DNA from: Synechococcus sp. CO36386bin_37
GTDB taxonomy: Bacteria > Cyanobacteriota > Cyanobacteriia > PCC-6307 > Cyanobiaceae
DNA length: 9,774 nucleotides
Direction: 5' to 3'
Assembly (NCBI GenBank): GCA_011525445.1
Contig: WTGE01000238.1
Location: 1 to 9,774 of the forward strand
The notes under the pieces are model-generated. The model was not told the DNA's origin and searched no databases. It saw only the letters and a program-made list of their open reading frames with translations. Shown one piece after another: positions 1 to 7,641 of the stretch (within the stretch, counting starts at the first letter, position 1; each line of letters opens with the position of its first letter). A program made the position numbers and the translations under genes.

Positions 1-1
1 C

Positions 2-1874
<1,873 letters not shown>

Positions 1875-1887
1875 CCAGCACGTCTGA

Positions 1888-1992
1888 TCAAGCTCGATAC
1901 AGGCTCACACACAAACGAATGGCCAGCACGCCAGCGTGAGCAGCCACAACTAAGGCGATCAAAATTTCAGCTTGAGAGATCGAGCTAACCAT
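1888..1992 (-). CDS. psaM: Photosystem I reaction center subunit XII, PsaM
   Basis: PsaM is a tiny single-helix thylakoid subunit of cyanobacterial photosystem I, located near PsaB and the trimer interface. Reading from ATG at 1992 gives 34 residues: MVSSISQAEILIALVVAA, then a helix rich in Ala, Val and Leu, ending RLCVSLYRA before TGA at 1888-1890. The pattern xQxxIxxALVVAxxxxxLAxRLxxxLY matches PsaM, and the length fits the family (about 30-34). An in-frame ATG at 2016 would add eight residues (MRWFYEST) and has a far better Shine-Dalgarno sequence (AAGGAG, 5-base spacing) than the ATG at 1992. I keep the shorter form because it matches family length. It is the first gene of the probable psaM - unknown - por run and is divergent from crr6. 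Confidence 0.88.
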   Translation of the reverse strand: MVSSISQAEILIALVVAAHAGVLAIRLCVSLYRA

Positions 1993-2012
1993 GGTGGATT
2001 CATAAAACCACC
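1993..2012 (-). promoter_or_regulatory. Short hairpin immediately before the psaM ATG
   Basis: GGTGG (2008-2012, read on the minus strand) can pair with CCACC (1993-1997) across a 10-base loop. The stem ends directly at the ATG at 1992 and would bury the GAGG sequence. It could modulate choice between psaM starts or be chance, since a 5-bp stem is short. Confidence 0.3.
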
Positions 2013-2021
2013 TCATTCTTT

Positions 2022-2027
2022 CTCCTT
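2022..2027 (-). promoter_or_regulatory. Shine-Dalgarno sequence upstream of the alternative psaM start
   Basis: On the minus strand AAGGAG lies five bases before an ATG at 2016, which is in frame with psaM and eight codons upstream of the family-length start at 1992. From AAGGAG to the ATG at 1992 the distance is 29 bases, too far for a normal ribosome binding site. A second purine-rich GAGG (2010-2013) lies 17 bases before the 1992 ATG and 6 bases before an out-of-frame ATG at 2003. The signal therefore favours initiation upstream of the conventional start. Confidence 0.55.
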
Positions 2028-2071
2028 ACCCCCTCCGCAAGCCATCATTCGCAAAGGCCTGTCACACCCTT

Positions 2072-2563
2072 ATGGATGCCCTAAGTCGGACGCAACCCCT
2101 CGTGATCGATGCAGATGCTGTTCAGACACTGGATCTCAGGCCCCTGAACCCGTTCATGAACCGGGAACTCCCAGACCTCTTGAACGATGGTGCAGTGTTA
2201 ACCATCAAATACAACTGGCCTCTGGATGCTGACGACCCCAGAGAACTGAGCGAATGCCCGGAGCCCCGACTTTGGGCCCTCAGGGCTGATGCCACTTATC
2301 CCTGGTTACCCCTGATTCTGGAACGCACTGGCGGAAGCCTGATTCAGCACGTAGCCATGCTGGTGCCCCATCAATTCAGTCCAAGCGAGGGTATTCGCTT
2401 TGATCCACAGGCCCTGGAGCTTTGGATTACGCATCGATTGATTCTTCTCGATCACCTGGGAAGGAAACTTCCCCAATCACAACGAGGCAATCTGCTTCAG
2501 ATGGCCGCAACCATCGGCTATGAAGTAGACGCTGCGTTCTGGAGCCTTCTTGACCGGCACTGA
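2072..2563 (+). CDS. crr6: CRR6-like factor (DUF1817), NdhI maturation / NDH-1 assembly
   Basis: CRR6 (CHLORORESPIRATORY REDUCTION 6) proteins are soluble factors needed to assemble the NdhI-containing arm of the plastid or cyanobacterial NDH-1 complex, which drives cyclic electron flow around photosystem I. The 163-residue product carries the conserved blocks of this family: DDPRELSECPE at 54-64, RLWALRADATYPWLP at 66-80, and AMLVPHQFSPSEGI at 95-108, followed by a helical C-terminal half with MAATIGYEVD. No signal peptide or membrane segment is seen. The ATG at 2072 is the natural start; a clear Shine-Dalgarno sequence is absent. The gene is divergent from psaM, with roughly 55-80 bases between starts depending on the psaM start, so the two promoters must share that short region or reach into the coding parts. 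A likely terminator follows 35 bases after the stop. The family call rests on remembered motifs and is fairly secure. Confidence 0.85.
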   Translation: MDALSRTQPLVIDADAVQTLDLRPLNPFMNRELPDLLNDGAVLTIKYNWPLDADDPRELSECPEPRLWALRADATYPWLPLILERTGGSLIQHVAMLVPHQFSPSEGIRFDPQALELWITHRLILLDHLGRKLPQSQRGNLLQMAATIGYEVDAAFWSLLDRH

Positions 2564-2597
2564 TGAAGATCAGAGCATGGATTGAGCGTGAGTGATT

Positions 2598-2635
2598 GGC
2601 TCTGTCGTCTCGATGGAAGACGAGTCAGCCTTTTT
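2598..2635 (+). terminator. Probable Rho-independent terminator of crr6
   Basis: An inverted repeat is followed by a T run on the plus strand. The inner stem TCGTCT (2605-2610) pairs with AGACGA (2618-2623) around a 7-base loop. An outer stem GGCT (2598-2601) pairs with AGCC (2627-2630) across a symmetric 3x3 mismatch. TTTTT follows at 2631-2635. The interrupted stem makes it a moderate rather than a strong terminator. Its place just downstream of crr6 and before the converging permease gene fits the role. Confidence 0.5.
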
Positions 2636-2774
2636 CCCACGAGCCCTAAAACAGAATGCAACGAGGCAGGTCCAAGGTCTGGTTCGAAACCTTGGGGATT
2701 CCGCGATGGGTCTCATTGTGAACCTGATGGGTGGATTGCGCTTTCAACCACGCATCGGGATGACCATTGCTGGC

Positions 2775-3542
2775 TCAACCGGCAAAGAACAACTGAATTG
2801 CTCTACGAGCACTATCCAAAGCGAGAAACAGCGCCAGACCGCGCAGCATCCAAGCAAGCCAATCCGCTTTGACCATATCCAATCGCGATGCACTCCACTG
2901 AGCAGCCACGGCAGCCACACCACCCAACATGACGCCCATGAAAGGTTCCCCTCGTCCTTCCGACAGGAACTGGAGAGAAGCAGCCGAAGTGGAGCAGGCC
3001 ACAGCCACCGTGCTGAAACGGATGGCAAGTCGAATCGGAACAGCCAAACCACGTACCATTACTGGAACCATGACCAGACCGCCTCCTAACCCCAACATTC
3101 CACCTGCAAATCCTGCCAGGGCTCCAACGGCCGTCAGACCTGGGATGGAATACCTCCGCTGCCGTGCTGATCCTGAATCTTGGGGATGGGAGCGAATGGT
3201 GCCAACCAAAACCAGATAAAGCAACGACTGAAGCGCCAGAAGATGCCATCCAGCAGCCAACAGTCCAAGACGACTAAAGATCAATGCCGTGATGAAAGCA
3301 GCGGCTCCAATCGCCAATCCCGCTTGAACAGGTACTGACCGAGCGCGAAAATGGGACAAGCTGCCACTGATCGCTGTCGGCACGATTGCAAAAGTGCTCG
3401 TCGCCAGAGCCTGATGGGGTGTCAACCCCATCCAGAGCAGCAAGGGGGCAAAAATCAATCCCCCTCCGATCCCCAGCAAACCAGCCAACCCCCCTGCAAG
3501 AAGCCCCAAGGGAACAATCAGCAACCAATCCAGACTCTCCAT
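2775..3542 (-). CDS. TauE/SafE family membrane permease (sulfite/organic-anion exporter type)
   Basis: TauE/SafE (TSUP) proteins are polytopic inner-membrane carriers for sulfite, sulfoacetate or other organic anions; the substrate here cannot be told. From the ATG at 3542 the product is 255 residues, almost wholly hydrophobic with about seven or eight membrane segments. It shows the family's internal duplication. The first half has GLLGIGGGLIFAPLLLWMGL (21-40) and the second GMLGLGGGLVMVPVMV (148-163), each followed by a short helix with a conserved Ala/Thr/Ser-rich turn (ALATST, AIRFST). Two upstream in-frame starts exist (ATG at 3584, and a further one at 3680), but they add a hydrophilic tail that overlaps the divergent transferase gene, so the start next to the first membrane segment is preferred. 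It converges with crr6, with about 210 bases between the two stops. Confidence 0.87.
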   Translation of the reverse strand: MESLDWLLIVPLGLLAGGLAGLLGIGGGLIFAPLLLWMGLTPHQALATSTFAIVPTAISGSLSHFRARSVPVQAGLAIGAAAFITALIFSRLGLLAAGWHLLALQSLLYLVLVGTIRSHPQDSGSARQRRYSIPGLTAVGALAGFAGGMLGLGGGLVMVPVMVRGLAVPIRLAIRFSTVAVACSTSAASLQFLSEGRGEPFMGVMLGGVAAVAAQWSASRLDMVKADWLAWMLRGLALFLALDSARRAIQLFFAG

Positions 3543-3549
3543 TCCGGCT

Positions 3550-4362
3550 ATGTCGATCCCCGCATCTTGCCGGTCTGAATTCATAAGACCAGGGCGTCTC
3601 ATTCCAGCAGTTGCTGGCGAGGGGCCAGAGCATATGGCTTTTGACTCCCTGTTACTCGAGCATTGCCAGAGCTCATCCAACCCAGGCCCGGTTCTTCGTT
3701 TCTACTTCTGGAACGGATCATGGTTGTCACTCGGTCGTCACCAAACACGAGGCTCCAGTCACTGGAACAGACTGGTGAGAGACGGACACCTGCAACTGGT
3801 TCGACGCCCCAGCGGCGGAAGCGCTGTTCTCCATGGTGGAAGCCTGACCTATGCACTGATCTGGCCAAACCCGCCGCGTAAGCGACGCGAAGCCTATCGG
3901 TGCGTGAACACCTGGCTGTGTTCCGGTTTGAAGCGACTCGGTCTTGAACTTCGTCAAGGCATTGATCCAGCATTCGCTGAAAACCCAAACTGTTTCGCAA
4001 GAGCTACTGCAGCAGATCTGGTGGATATTTCAGGGCAAAAGCGCATTGGAAGTGCCCAGTTCTGGCAGCGGGGTCATCTTCTCCAACATGGCGAGATTCC
4101 CCTGAACCCTCCAAAGCAACTCTGGCATGAGATTTTTGGAACAGCCCCACCCAGCTGGGATCCCCTGCCTCCATCCCCCACCAGTGTTGAAACAGCATTA
4201 ACGGAAGCAGTCATGGAACTTTGGCCTGGACTCGATTGGAAGATGATGCCTATCAGCCCATTGGAACAAGAACAGGTCAGGGAACGCTCTGCTGCCTACC
4301 GAGTTGAGGAATCCGAGGTTTCGTGGATTAATCCTGAAGCGCGCAATGAAGTGACCGCCTGA
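3550..4362 (+). CDS. Lipoate/octanoate transferase family protein (LipM/LplA-like)
   Basis: The protein belongs to the BPL/LplA/LipB cofactor transferase fold, which attaches octanoyl or lipoyl groups to a lysine of carrier domains such as GcvH or E2 subunits. Visible motifs are RRPSGGSAVLHGG (85-97, the substrate-binding loop), Cys148 in NPNCFARATAADL, GQKRIGSAQ (162-170, with the acyl-binding lysine region) and LLQHGEIPL (177-185). The cysteine position is like the catalytic Cys of LipM octanoyltransferases, so a LipM-type activity is more likely than ATP-dependent LplA; there is no C-terminal LplA accessory domain. Length is 270 residues from ATG 3550. That start is chosen because the family's N-terminal RLIPAVAGEGPEHMAFD block would be lost from the next ATG (3634). 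Its start lies 7 bases from the permease start (divergent), and its 3' end overlaps the protease gene by 67 bases. Confidence 0.83.
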   Translation: MSIPASCRSEFIRPGRLIPAVAGEGPEHMAFDSLLLEHCQSSSNPGPVLRFYFWNGSWLSLGRHQTRGSSHWNRLVRDGHLQLVRRPSGGSAVLHGGSLTYALIWPNPPRKRREAYRCVNTWLCSGLKRLGLELRQGIDPAFAENPNCFARATAADLVDISGQKRIGSAQFWQRGHLLQHGEIPLNPPKQLWHEIFGTAPPSWDPLPPSPTSVETALTEAVMELWPGLDWKMMPISPLEQEQVRERSAAYRVEESEVSWINPEARNEVTA

Positions 4363-5561
4363 AGCAGTGGCAACCCAAACGGATAGTCATTACGACGCCT
4401 GGAGGCCTCAAGAAGCTGAGGCGGCAACTTAAGGGACATTCCCTTCAAAACAGCCATACCGACATCGCTGCGGTCGAGTGTTCCTGTTGGTAGACCTGCA
4501 GCACCAGTCACGAGCAATCGGCCCTGTTCGCTCTGCTCAATCGCCAGAACCGCTCTCCAGAGTGGTTCTGATTCTCCAAGGGAAGGGAGTTCATCGATCG
4601 AACGCAAATGCTCTCCCACCGTCTGTTGGTCCCAGTACTGGACAGGCAAATCATTGAGGGGCTGATCCGTCACATATCCCACCCAGCGCCCGAAGCGGCA
4701 GACGAGCACCCAATCGGACAACAGATCATCTTCTGACCCAGCACCTCGCAGGCGCAACTGACTCAGACTTCTCAGGGACTGATCAGCCTCCATAACCCGG
4801 AAACGCTTCGAAGACGCAGGACCTACCCGCAGATCGATCAAAAGCTGCTGCAAAGCCAAGGTCTGCGACTCGGATCGAGATGCACCCATCCCGATCCAAC
4901 CGAGCATTACAAACCAAAGACCAGCAAAGCCGCCACCACGCAGAAAAATCCAGACCCCAAGCATGATCAAGGTGAGCGATAAAAAACGCCCCGTGGCCGT
5001 CGCCACCTGGATTCCTTTGCGCTGACTGCCTGTGAATTGCCAGACAAGAGCTTTCAGGATCAGTCCACCATCGAGAGGAAGGCCAGGCAAGAGATTGAAC
5101 AAGGCCAGGAAGAGGTTCAGTGCGCCAAGCTGACTGACCAAATTTCCAAGGAGTGGATTGGCATGAGAGGCAGCATGCTGAGACGCGAAAAGCATCCCAG
5201 CCAAAAGAAGACTGACAGCTGGACCAGCGGCGGCCACCCTGAACGCTCCCATCGGCGTTGAACACTCCCTCTCTCTCCGCGCGATACCTCCCAAGACAAA
5301 CAGAGTGATACTGCTGACCTTGACCCCCTCTCGGAGTGCGACAAGCGAGTGGCCTAGTTCGTGCAGCAGCACAGAGACGAACAGCAAGACTGCTGTTAAC
5401 AGACCAATGAGCCAACTCAACAAAGGGGCATTGGATGCATCTGGAAGAAGCGAGACCTGCTGTTGAAAAGCAAGGGTTAACAGCACCAAAATGATGAACC
5501 AACTGGGGTGGACCCGAAGCGGGATGCCGCGAATTCGCATCAGCTGCCAGCCTCCACCCAT
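4296..5561 (-). CDS. Site-2-protease-like intramembrane zinc metalloprotease (M50) with CBS-like tail
   Basis: M50/S2P proteases cut transmembrane substrates, often releasing regulators such as anti-sigma factors. From the ATG at 5561 the product is 421 residues. The zinc motif HELGH lies at 67-71 inside a membrane helix (LLFVSVLLHELGH), and the third-ligand motif NLLPGLPLDGG at 156-166 supplies the Asp. Membrane segments are seen near 20-35, 48-70, 108-127, 143-160 and 188-222. From about 235 on the protein is soluble, with VLVCRFGRWVGYVTD and LLVTGAAGLPTGTLD resembling paired but degenerate CBS repeats that may sense nucleotides. The start at 5561 is supported by GGAGG five bases upstream; a GTG at 5567 is also open and lies next to that site. 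The last 22 codons, including the stop, overlap the transferase gene on the other strand. The substrate is unknown; it is divergent from trpF. Confidence 0.9.
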   Translation of the reverse strand: MGGGWQLMRIRGIPLRVHPSWFIILVLLTLAFQQQVSLLPDASNAPLLSWLIGLLTAVLLFVSVLLHELGHSLVALREGVKVSSITLFVLGGIARRERECSTPMGAFRVAAAGPAVSLLLAGMLFASQHAASHANPLLGNLVSQLGALNLFLALFNLLPGLPLDGGLILKALVWQFTGSQRKGIQVATATGRFLSLTLIMLGVWIFLRGGGFAGLWFVMLGWIGMGASRSESQTLALQQLLIDLRVGPASSKRFRVMEADQSLRSLSQLRLRGAGSEDDLLSDWVLVCRFGRWVGYVTDQPLNDLPVQYWDQQTVGEHLRSIDELPSLGESEPLWRAVLAIEQSEQGRLLVTGAAGLPTGTLDRSDVGMAVLKGMSLKLPPQLLEASRRRNDYPFGLPLLQAVTSLRASGLIHETSDSSTR

Positions 5562-5566
5562 GAGCA

Positions 5567-5571
5567 CCTCC
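5567..5571 (-). promoter_or_regulatory. Ribosome binding site deciding the M50 protease start
   Basis: GGAGG on the minus strand lies five bases before ATG at 5561. A competing GTG at 5567 touches this site and so cannot use it, which selects the 421-residue form. Confidence 0.7.
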
Positions 5572-5635
5572 GTTGGGCACTGCCTCGGCCCGATGAATCA
5601 ATCCTAGAAAGGAATCATCCGAGATCCCCGATCCA

Positions 5636-6319
5636 ATGACCAAAGCGGCGACCGCGTTGAAGATCTGTGGTCTCACTGACGTGTCTCAAGCTTGTTCCAT
5701 CGCGGCCATGGGAGTGCAGGCCATTGGCATCATCGGAGTGCAGATCACGCCACGCTTTGTCGAAGAGCACTCTCGGCGCGCCATCTTCGACGCGCTTAAA
5801 AGACTGCACTCAGACGTTGACCGCGTCTGGGTCGTCGCTGACCCGTGCGACAGCATCCTGAGCCATGCCTTGCATGGCTCAGGAACCCCCAGCATTGTTC
5901 AACTTCATGGGGAAGAGACACCCGAACGCTGTATTCAACTCAAGGAGAGATATCCATGGATTCAATGGTGGAAGGCCTTAAGACTGCGAGCAGAAGAGGA
6001 TCTCGCGGTGCTCCATTTCTATGAAGCTCAGGTTGACGCACTCCTGCTTGACGCCTGGAACCCTGATCAATTAGGTGGCACAGGTCATCGAATCGATCCC
6101 GGCTGGTTGAACAATCTCCACAAACAACTCAGACCCAGCACGATTTGGTGGTTAGCCGGAGGAATCAGCGCTGAATGGGTTCCGGAACTGCTTTGTTGCA
6201 TCAAACCCCATGGCTTTGATGCATCTAGCCGGTTGGAAGTGAAAGCAGGGGTGAAAGATCTCAACAAAGTGAGAGCACTTGTGGATGCGATCCATGACAA
6301 CCAACCTGATCAGCAATAA
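5636..6319 (+). CDS. trpF: Phosphoribosylanthranilate isomerase TrpF
   Basis: TrpF converts N-(5-phosphoribosyl)anthranilate to its carboxyphenylamino-deoxyribulose phosphate in tryptophan synthesis, as a monofunctional (beta/alpha)8 barrel. The 227-residue product has KICGLT at 9-14 with Cys11 as the expected general base, VQLHGEE at 88-94, LLLDAWNPDQLGGTG at 136-150 with Asp139 as the expected general acid, the phosphate-binding LAGGIS at 173-178, and FDASSRLEVKAGVKD at 194-208. All catalytic and phosphate-binding motifs are present. The usual SPRYV is ITPRFV here. Length is slightly above the typical 200-220. It is divergent from the protease, with about 74 bases between the starts. No strong Shine-Dalgarno sequence is seen, and no other trp gene is nearby, as is common in cyanobacteria. 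A secreted protein of unknown function follows on the same strand after 26 bases. Confidence 0.96.
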   Translation: MTKAATALKICGLTDVSQACSIAAMGVQAIGIIGVQITPRFVEEHSRRAIFDALKRLHSDVDRVWVVADPCDSILSHALHGSGTPSIVQLHGEETPERCIQLKERYPWIQWWKALRLRAEEDLAVLHFYEAQVDALLLDAWNPDQLGGTGHRIDPGWLNNLHKQLRPSTIWWLAGGISAEWVPELLCCIKPHGFDASSRLEVKAGVKDLNKVRALVDAIHDNQPDQQ

Positions 6320-6345
6320 GTTGCATAGATCACGCTCCACCGCCC

Positions 6346-6843
6346 ATGAACCGTAAGGCTGCTTTGTCTGTCTTGCTCTATTCATTGATGGGTGTTGGGC
6401 CAGTAGCCACTCAGGCGCAAGGAATGCTCCCCGGATGTCAGTTGGAAGATGGAACTTTGCAATGCGTGCCTGGATTAACAGCAGATCCTGAAACGCAAAT
6501 CAAGATACTCAACAAGAAAATATCTACAGAGGTTCAAGAGGAGGGCCACATCCAGCAAACCATCAAAGGTTTGAAGTCATTCATCCTGGTTGGAGAAGCG
6601 GAAAAGGGGCAGCTTCTCAGAACTGAATTGGATCTTAATGGGGAGCAATTTAAGACAGTTCAGATTCACTGGTATCAACGACGGGACCAAGGAGATTGGC
6701 AATTGATCGCAACACCAAGTGACAAAACTTATCGAATCAAAGACGACAATCGAGGATCTGAAATCATGGCGATATTAGTCGTCACCAGTAACGACGACGA
6801 GGTCAAAAGAGCGAGGAGCAATGTCTTAGGACCGATTCCGTAA
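6346..6843 (+). CDS. Secreted small protein of unknown function, possible Ig-like domain
   Basis: No named family is recognised. The 165-residue product begins with a signal peptide: basic MNRK, a hydrophobic core to about residue 20, and a likely cleavage near ATQA|QG (24/25), so it should act in the periplasm or thylakoid lumen. Two cysteines, Cys31 and Cys40, are the only ones in the mature part and could form a disulfide. A helical linker (50-75) is followed by a beta-rich segment from about 78 to the end. In it, VQIHWYQRRDQGDWQLIA and a later YRIKDD, then IMAILVVTSND, are reminiscent of an Ig/PKD-like sandwich with its tryptophan core; this fold call is inference. It lies 26 bases after trpF on the same strand and converges with folE (42 bases between the stops, no clear terminator hairpin). 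The signal peptide and codon pattern make it a real gene; co-transcription with trpF is likely but functionally unexplained. Confidence 0.8.
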   Translation: MNRKAALSVLLYSLMGVGPVATQAQGMLPGCQLEDGTLQCVPGLTADPETQIKILNKKISTEVQEEGHIQQTIKGLKSFILVGEAEKGQLLRTELDLNGEQFKTVQIHWYQRRDQGDWQLIATPSDKTYRIKDDNRGSEIMAILVVTSNDDEVKRARSNVLGPIP

Positions 6844-6885
6844 AACCGATCCTTTTCACAAGCTGACTCATGCAGCAAGCCCAGA

Positions 6886-7629
6886 TCAGGTGCTGAGCAT
6901 GGCTTCCTGTTGTCTCACAAGCTCAAAAAATTCTTGCTTCAGACTGGGGTCGTGGCGGAAATCACCCCGCACGACAGAATTCACCATGCTGGTCTGTGGT
7001 TCCTTAACTCCTCTCCATTTCATGCAATAGTGCTGGGCCTTAATGATGATCCCAAGACCTTGGGGGGCACAGAGCCGTTCGATTTCGTCAGCAAGAATCA
7101 TCACTGCCTCTTCTTGAATGTGAGGCCTAGAAAACACCCAATCGGCGACACGCGTGAATTTTGAAAGTCCGATCACTCGCTCACCTGGTTTAATTCCAAT
7201 CCAGCAGTTCCCCATGATCGGAACCAGGTGGTGGGAACAGGCTGAGCGAACTGTAATGGGTCCAACAGTATAAATTTCGTCTAACTGCTTGACGTTAGGA
7301 AAACTCGCAACCTTCGGCTGATGGTAATAACGGCCCTTAAACACCTCTCGTAAGTACATTCGAGCGACTCTTTCTGCTGTCTCAGCAGTGTTGTGATCAT
7401 TTTCAATGTCGATCACCAAGCTGCGGAGCAGATCCCTGACCTTGTCAGCCACCTCATGTTCGAGTTCGTCAAGCTCGCCTGTTTGGATGAACGCCGCAAC
7501 GTTGTCGTTAGCCAGGAATGAAACACCCTGATCAATGAGTCGTTGACGAATTCGCTGGGAAACTGGCTGAACTCCGGCGTGGAGCGGAGCCAATGTTCCG
7601 TTTGAAATGGCTGGAAGAGTAGAAGTCAT
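6886..7629 (-). CDS. folE: GTP cyclohydrolase I FolE
   Basis: FolE converts GTP to 7,8-dihydroneopterin triphosphate, the first step to folate and pterins, as a toroidal zinc enzyme. The 247-residue product has NTAETAERVARMY (80-92), the zinc and catalytic block CSHHLVPIMG (131-140: Cys131 and His134 as zinc ligands, His133 catalytic), IGLSKFTRVADW (153-164), IQEE (171-174) and AQHYCMKWRGV (198-208) with His200 and the third zinc ligand Cys202. Most family members have CEHH; Ser132 replaces that Glu here. MKWRGVKEPQTSM in place of the usual MCTRG-type stretch marks a divergent subgroup. The N-terminus is about 20-30 residues longer than the bacterial minimum. The ATG at 7629 lies 12 bases after the stop of the upstream dehydrogenase, so co-transcription with it and accA is likely. 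No riboswitch is visible. Confidence 0.95.
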   Translation of the reverse strand: MTSTLPAISNGTLAPLHAGVQPVSQRIRQRLIDQGVSFLANDNVAAFIQTGELDELEHEVADKVRDLLRSLVIDIENDHNTAETAERVARMYLREVFKGRYYHQPKVASFPNVKQLDEIYTVGPITVRSACSHHLVPIMGNCWIGIKPGERVIGLSKFTRVADWVFSRPHIQEEAVMILADEIERLCAPQGLGIIIKAQHYCMKWRGVKEPQTSMVNSVVRGDFRHDPSLKQEFFELVRQQEAMLST

Positions 7630-7641
7630 GTCAGGTGTGAT

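Noticed and set aside
2592..3089. 165-codon plus-strand open frame in the crr6-permease gap
   Set aside because: Two thirds is antisense to the permease with low-complexity Ser/His/Gln sequence, and its start lies in the terminator region. Kept only as a finding for the gap part.
2812..3249. 145-codon minus-strand open frame
   Set aside because: Shifted frame of the permease; rich in Cys, Trp and Gly without motifs.
4783..5676. 297-codon minus-strand open frame rich in Cys, Ser, Trp and Arg
   Set aside because: It is another frame of the M50 protease gene, which has clear zinc motifs; the alternative product shows no recognisable motif and an out-of-frame composition.
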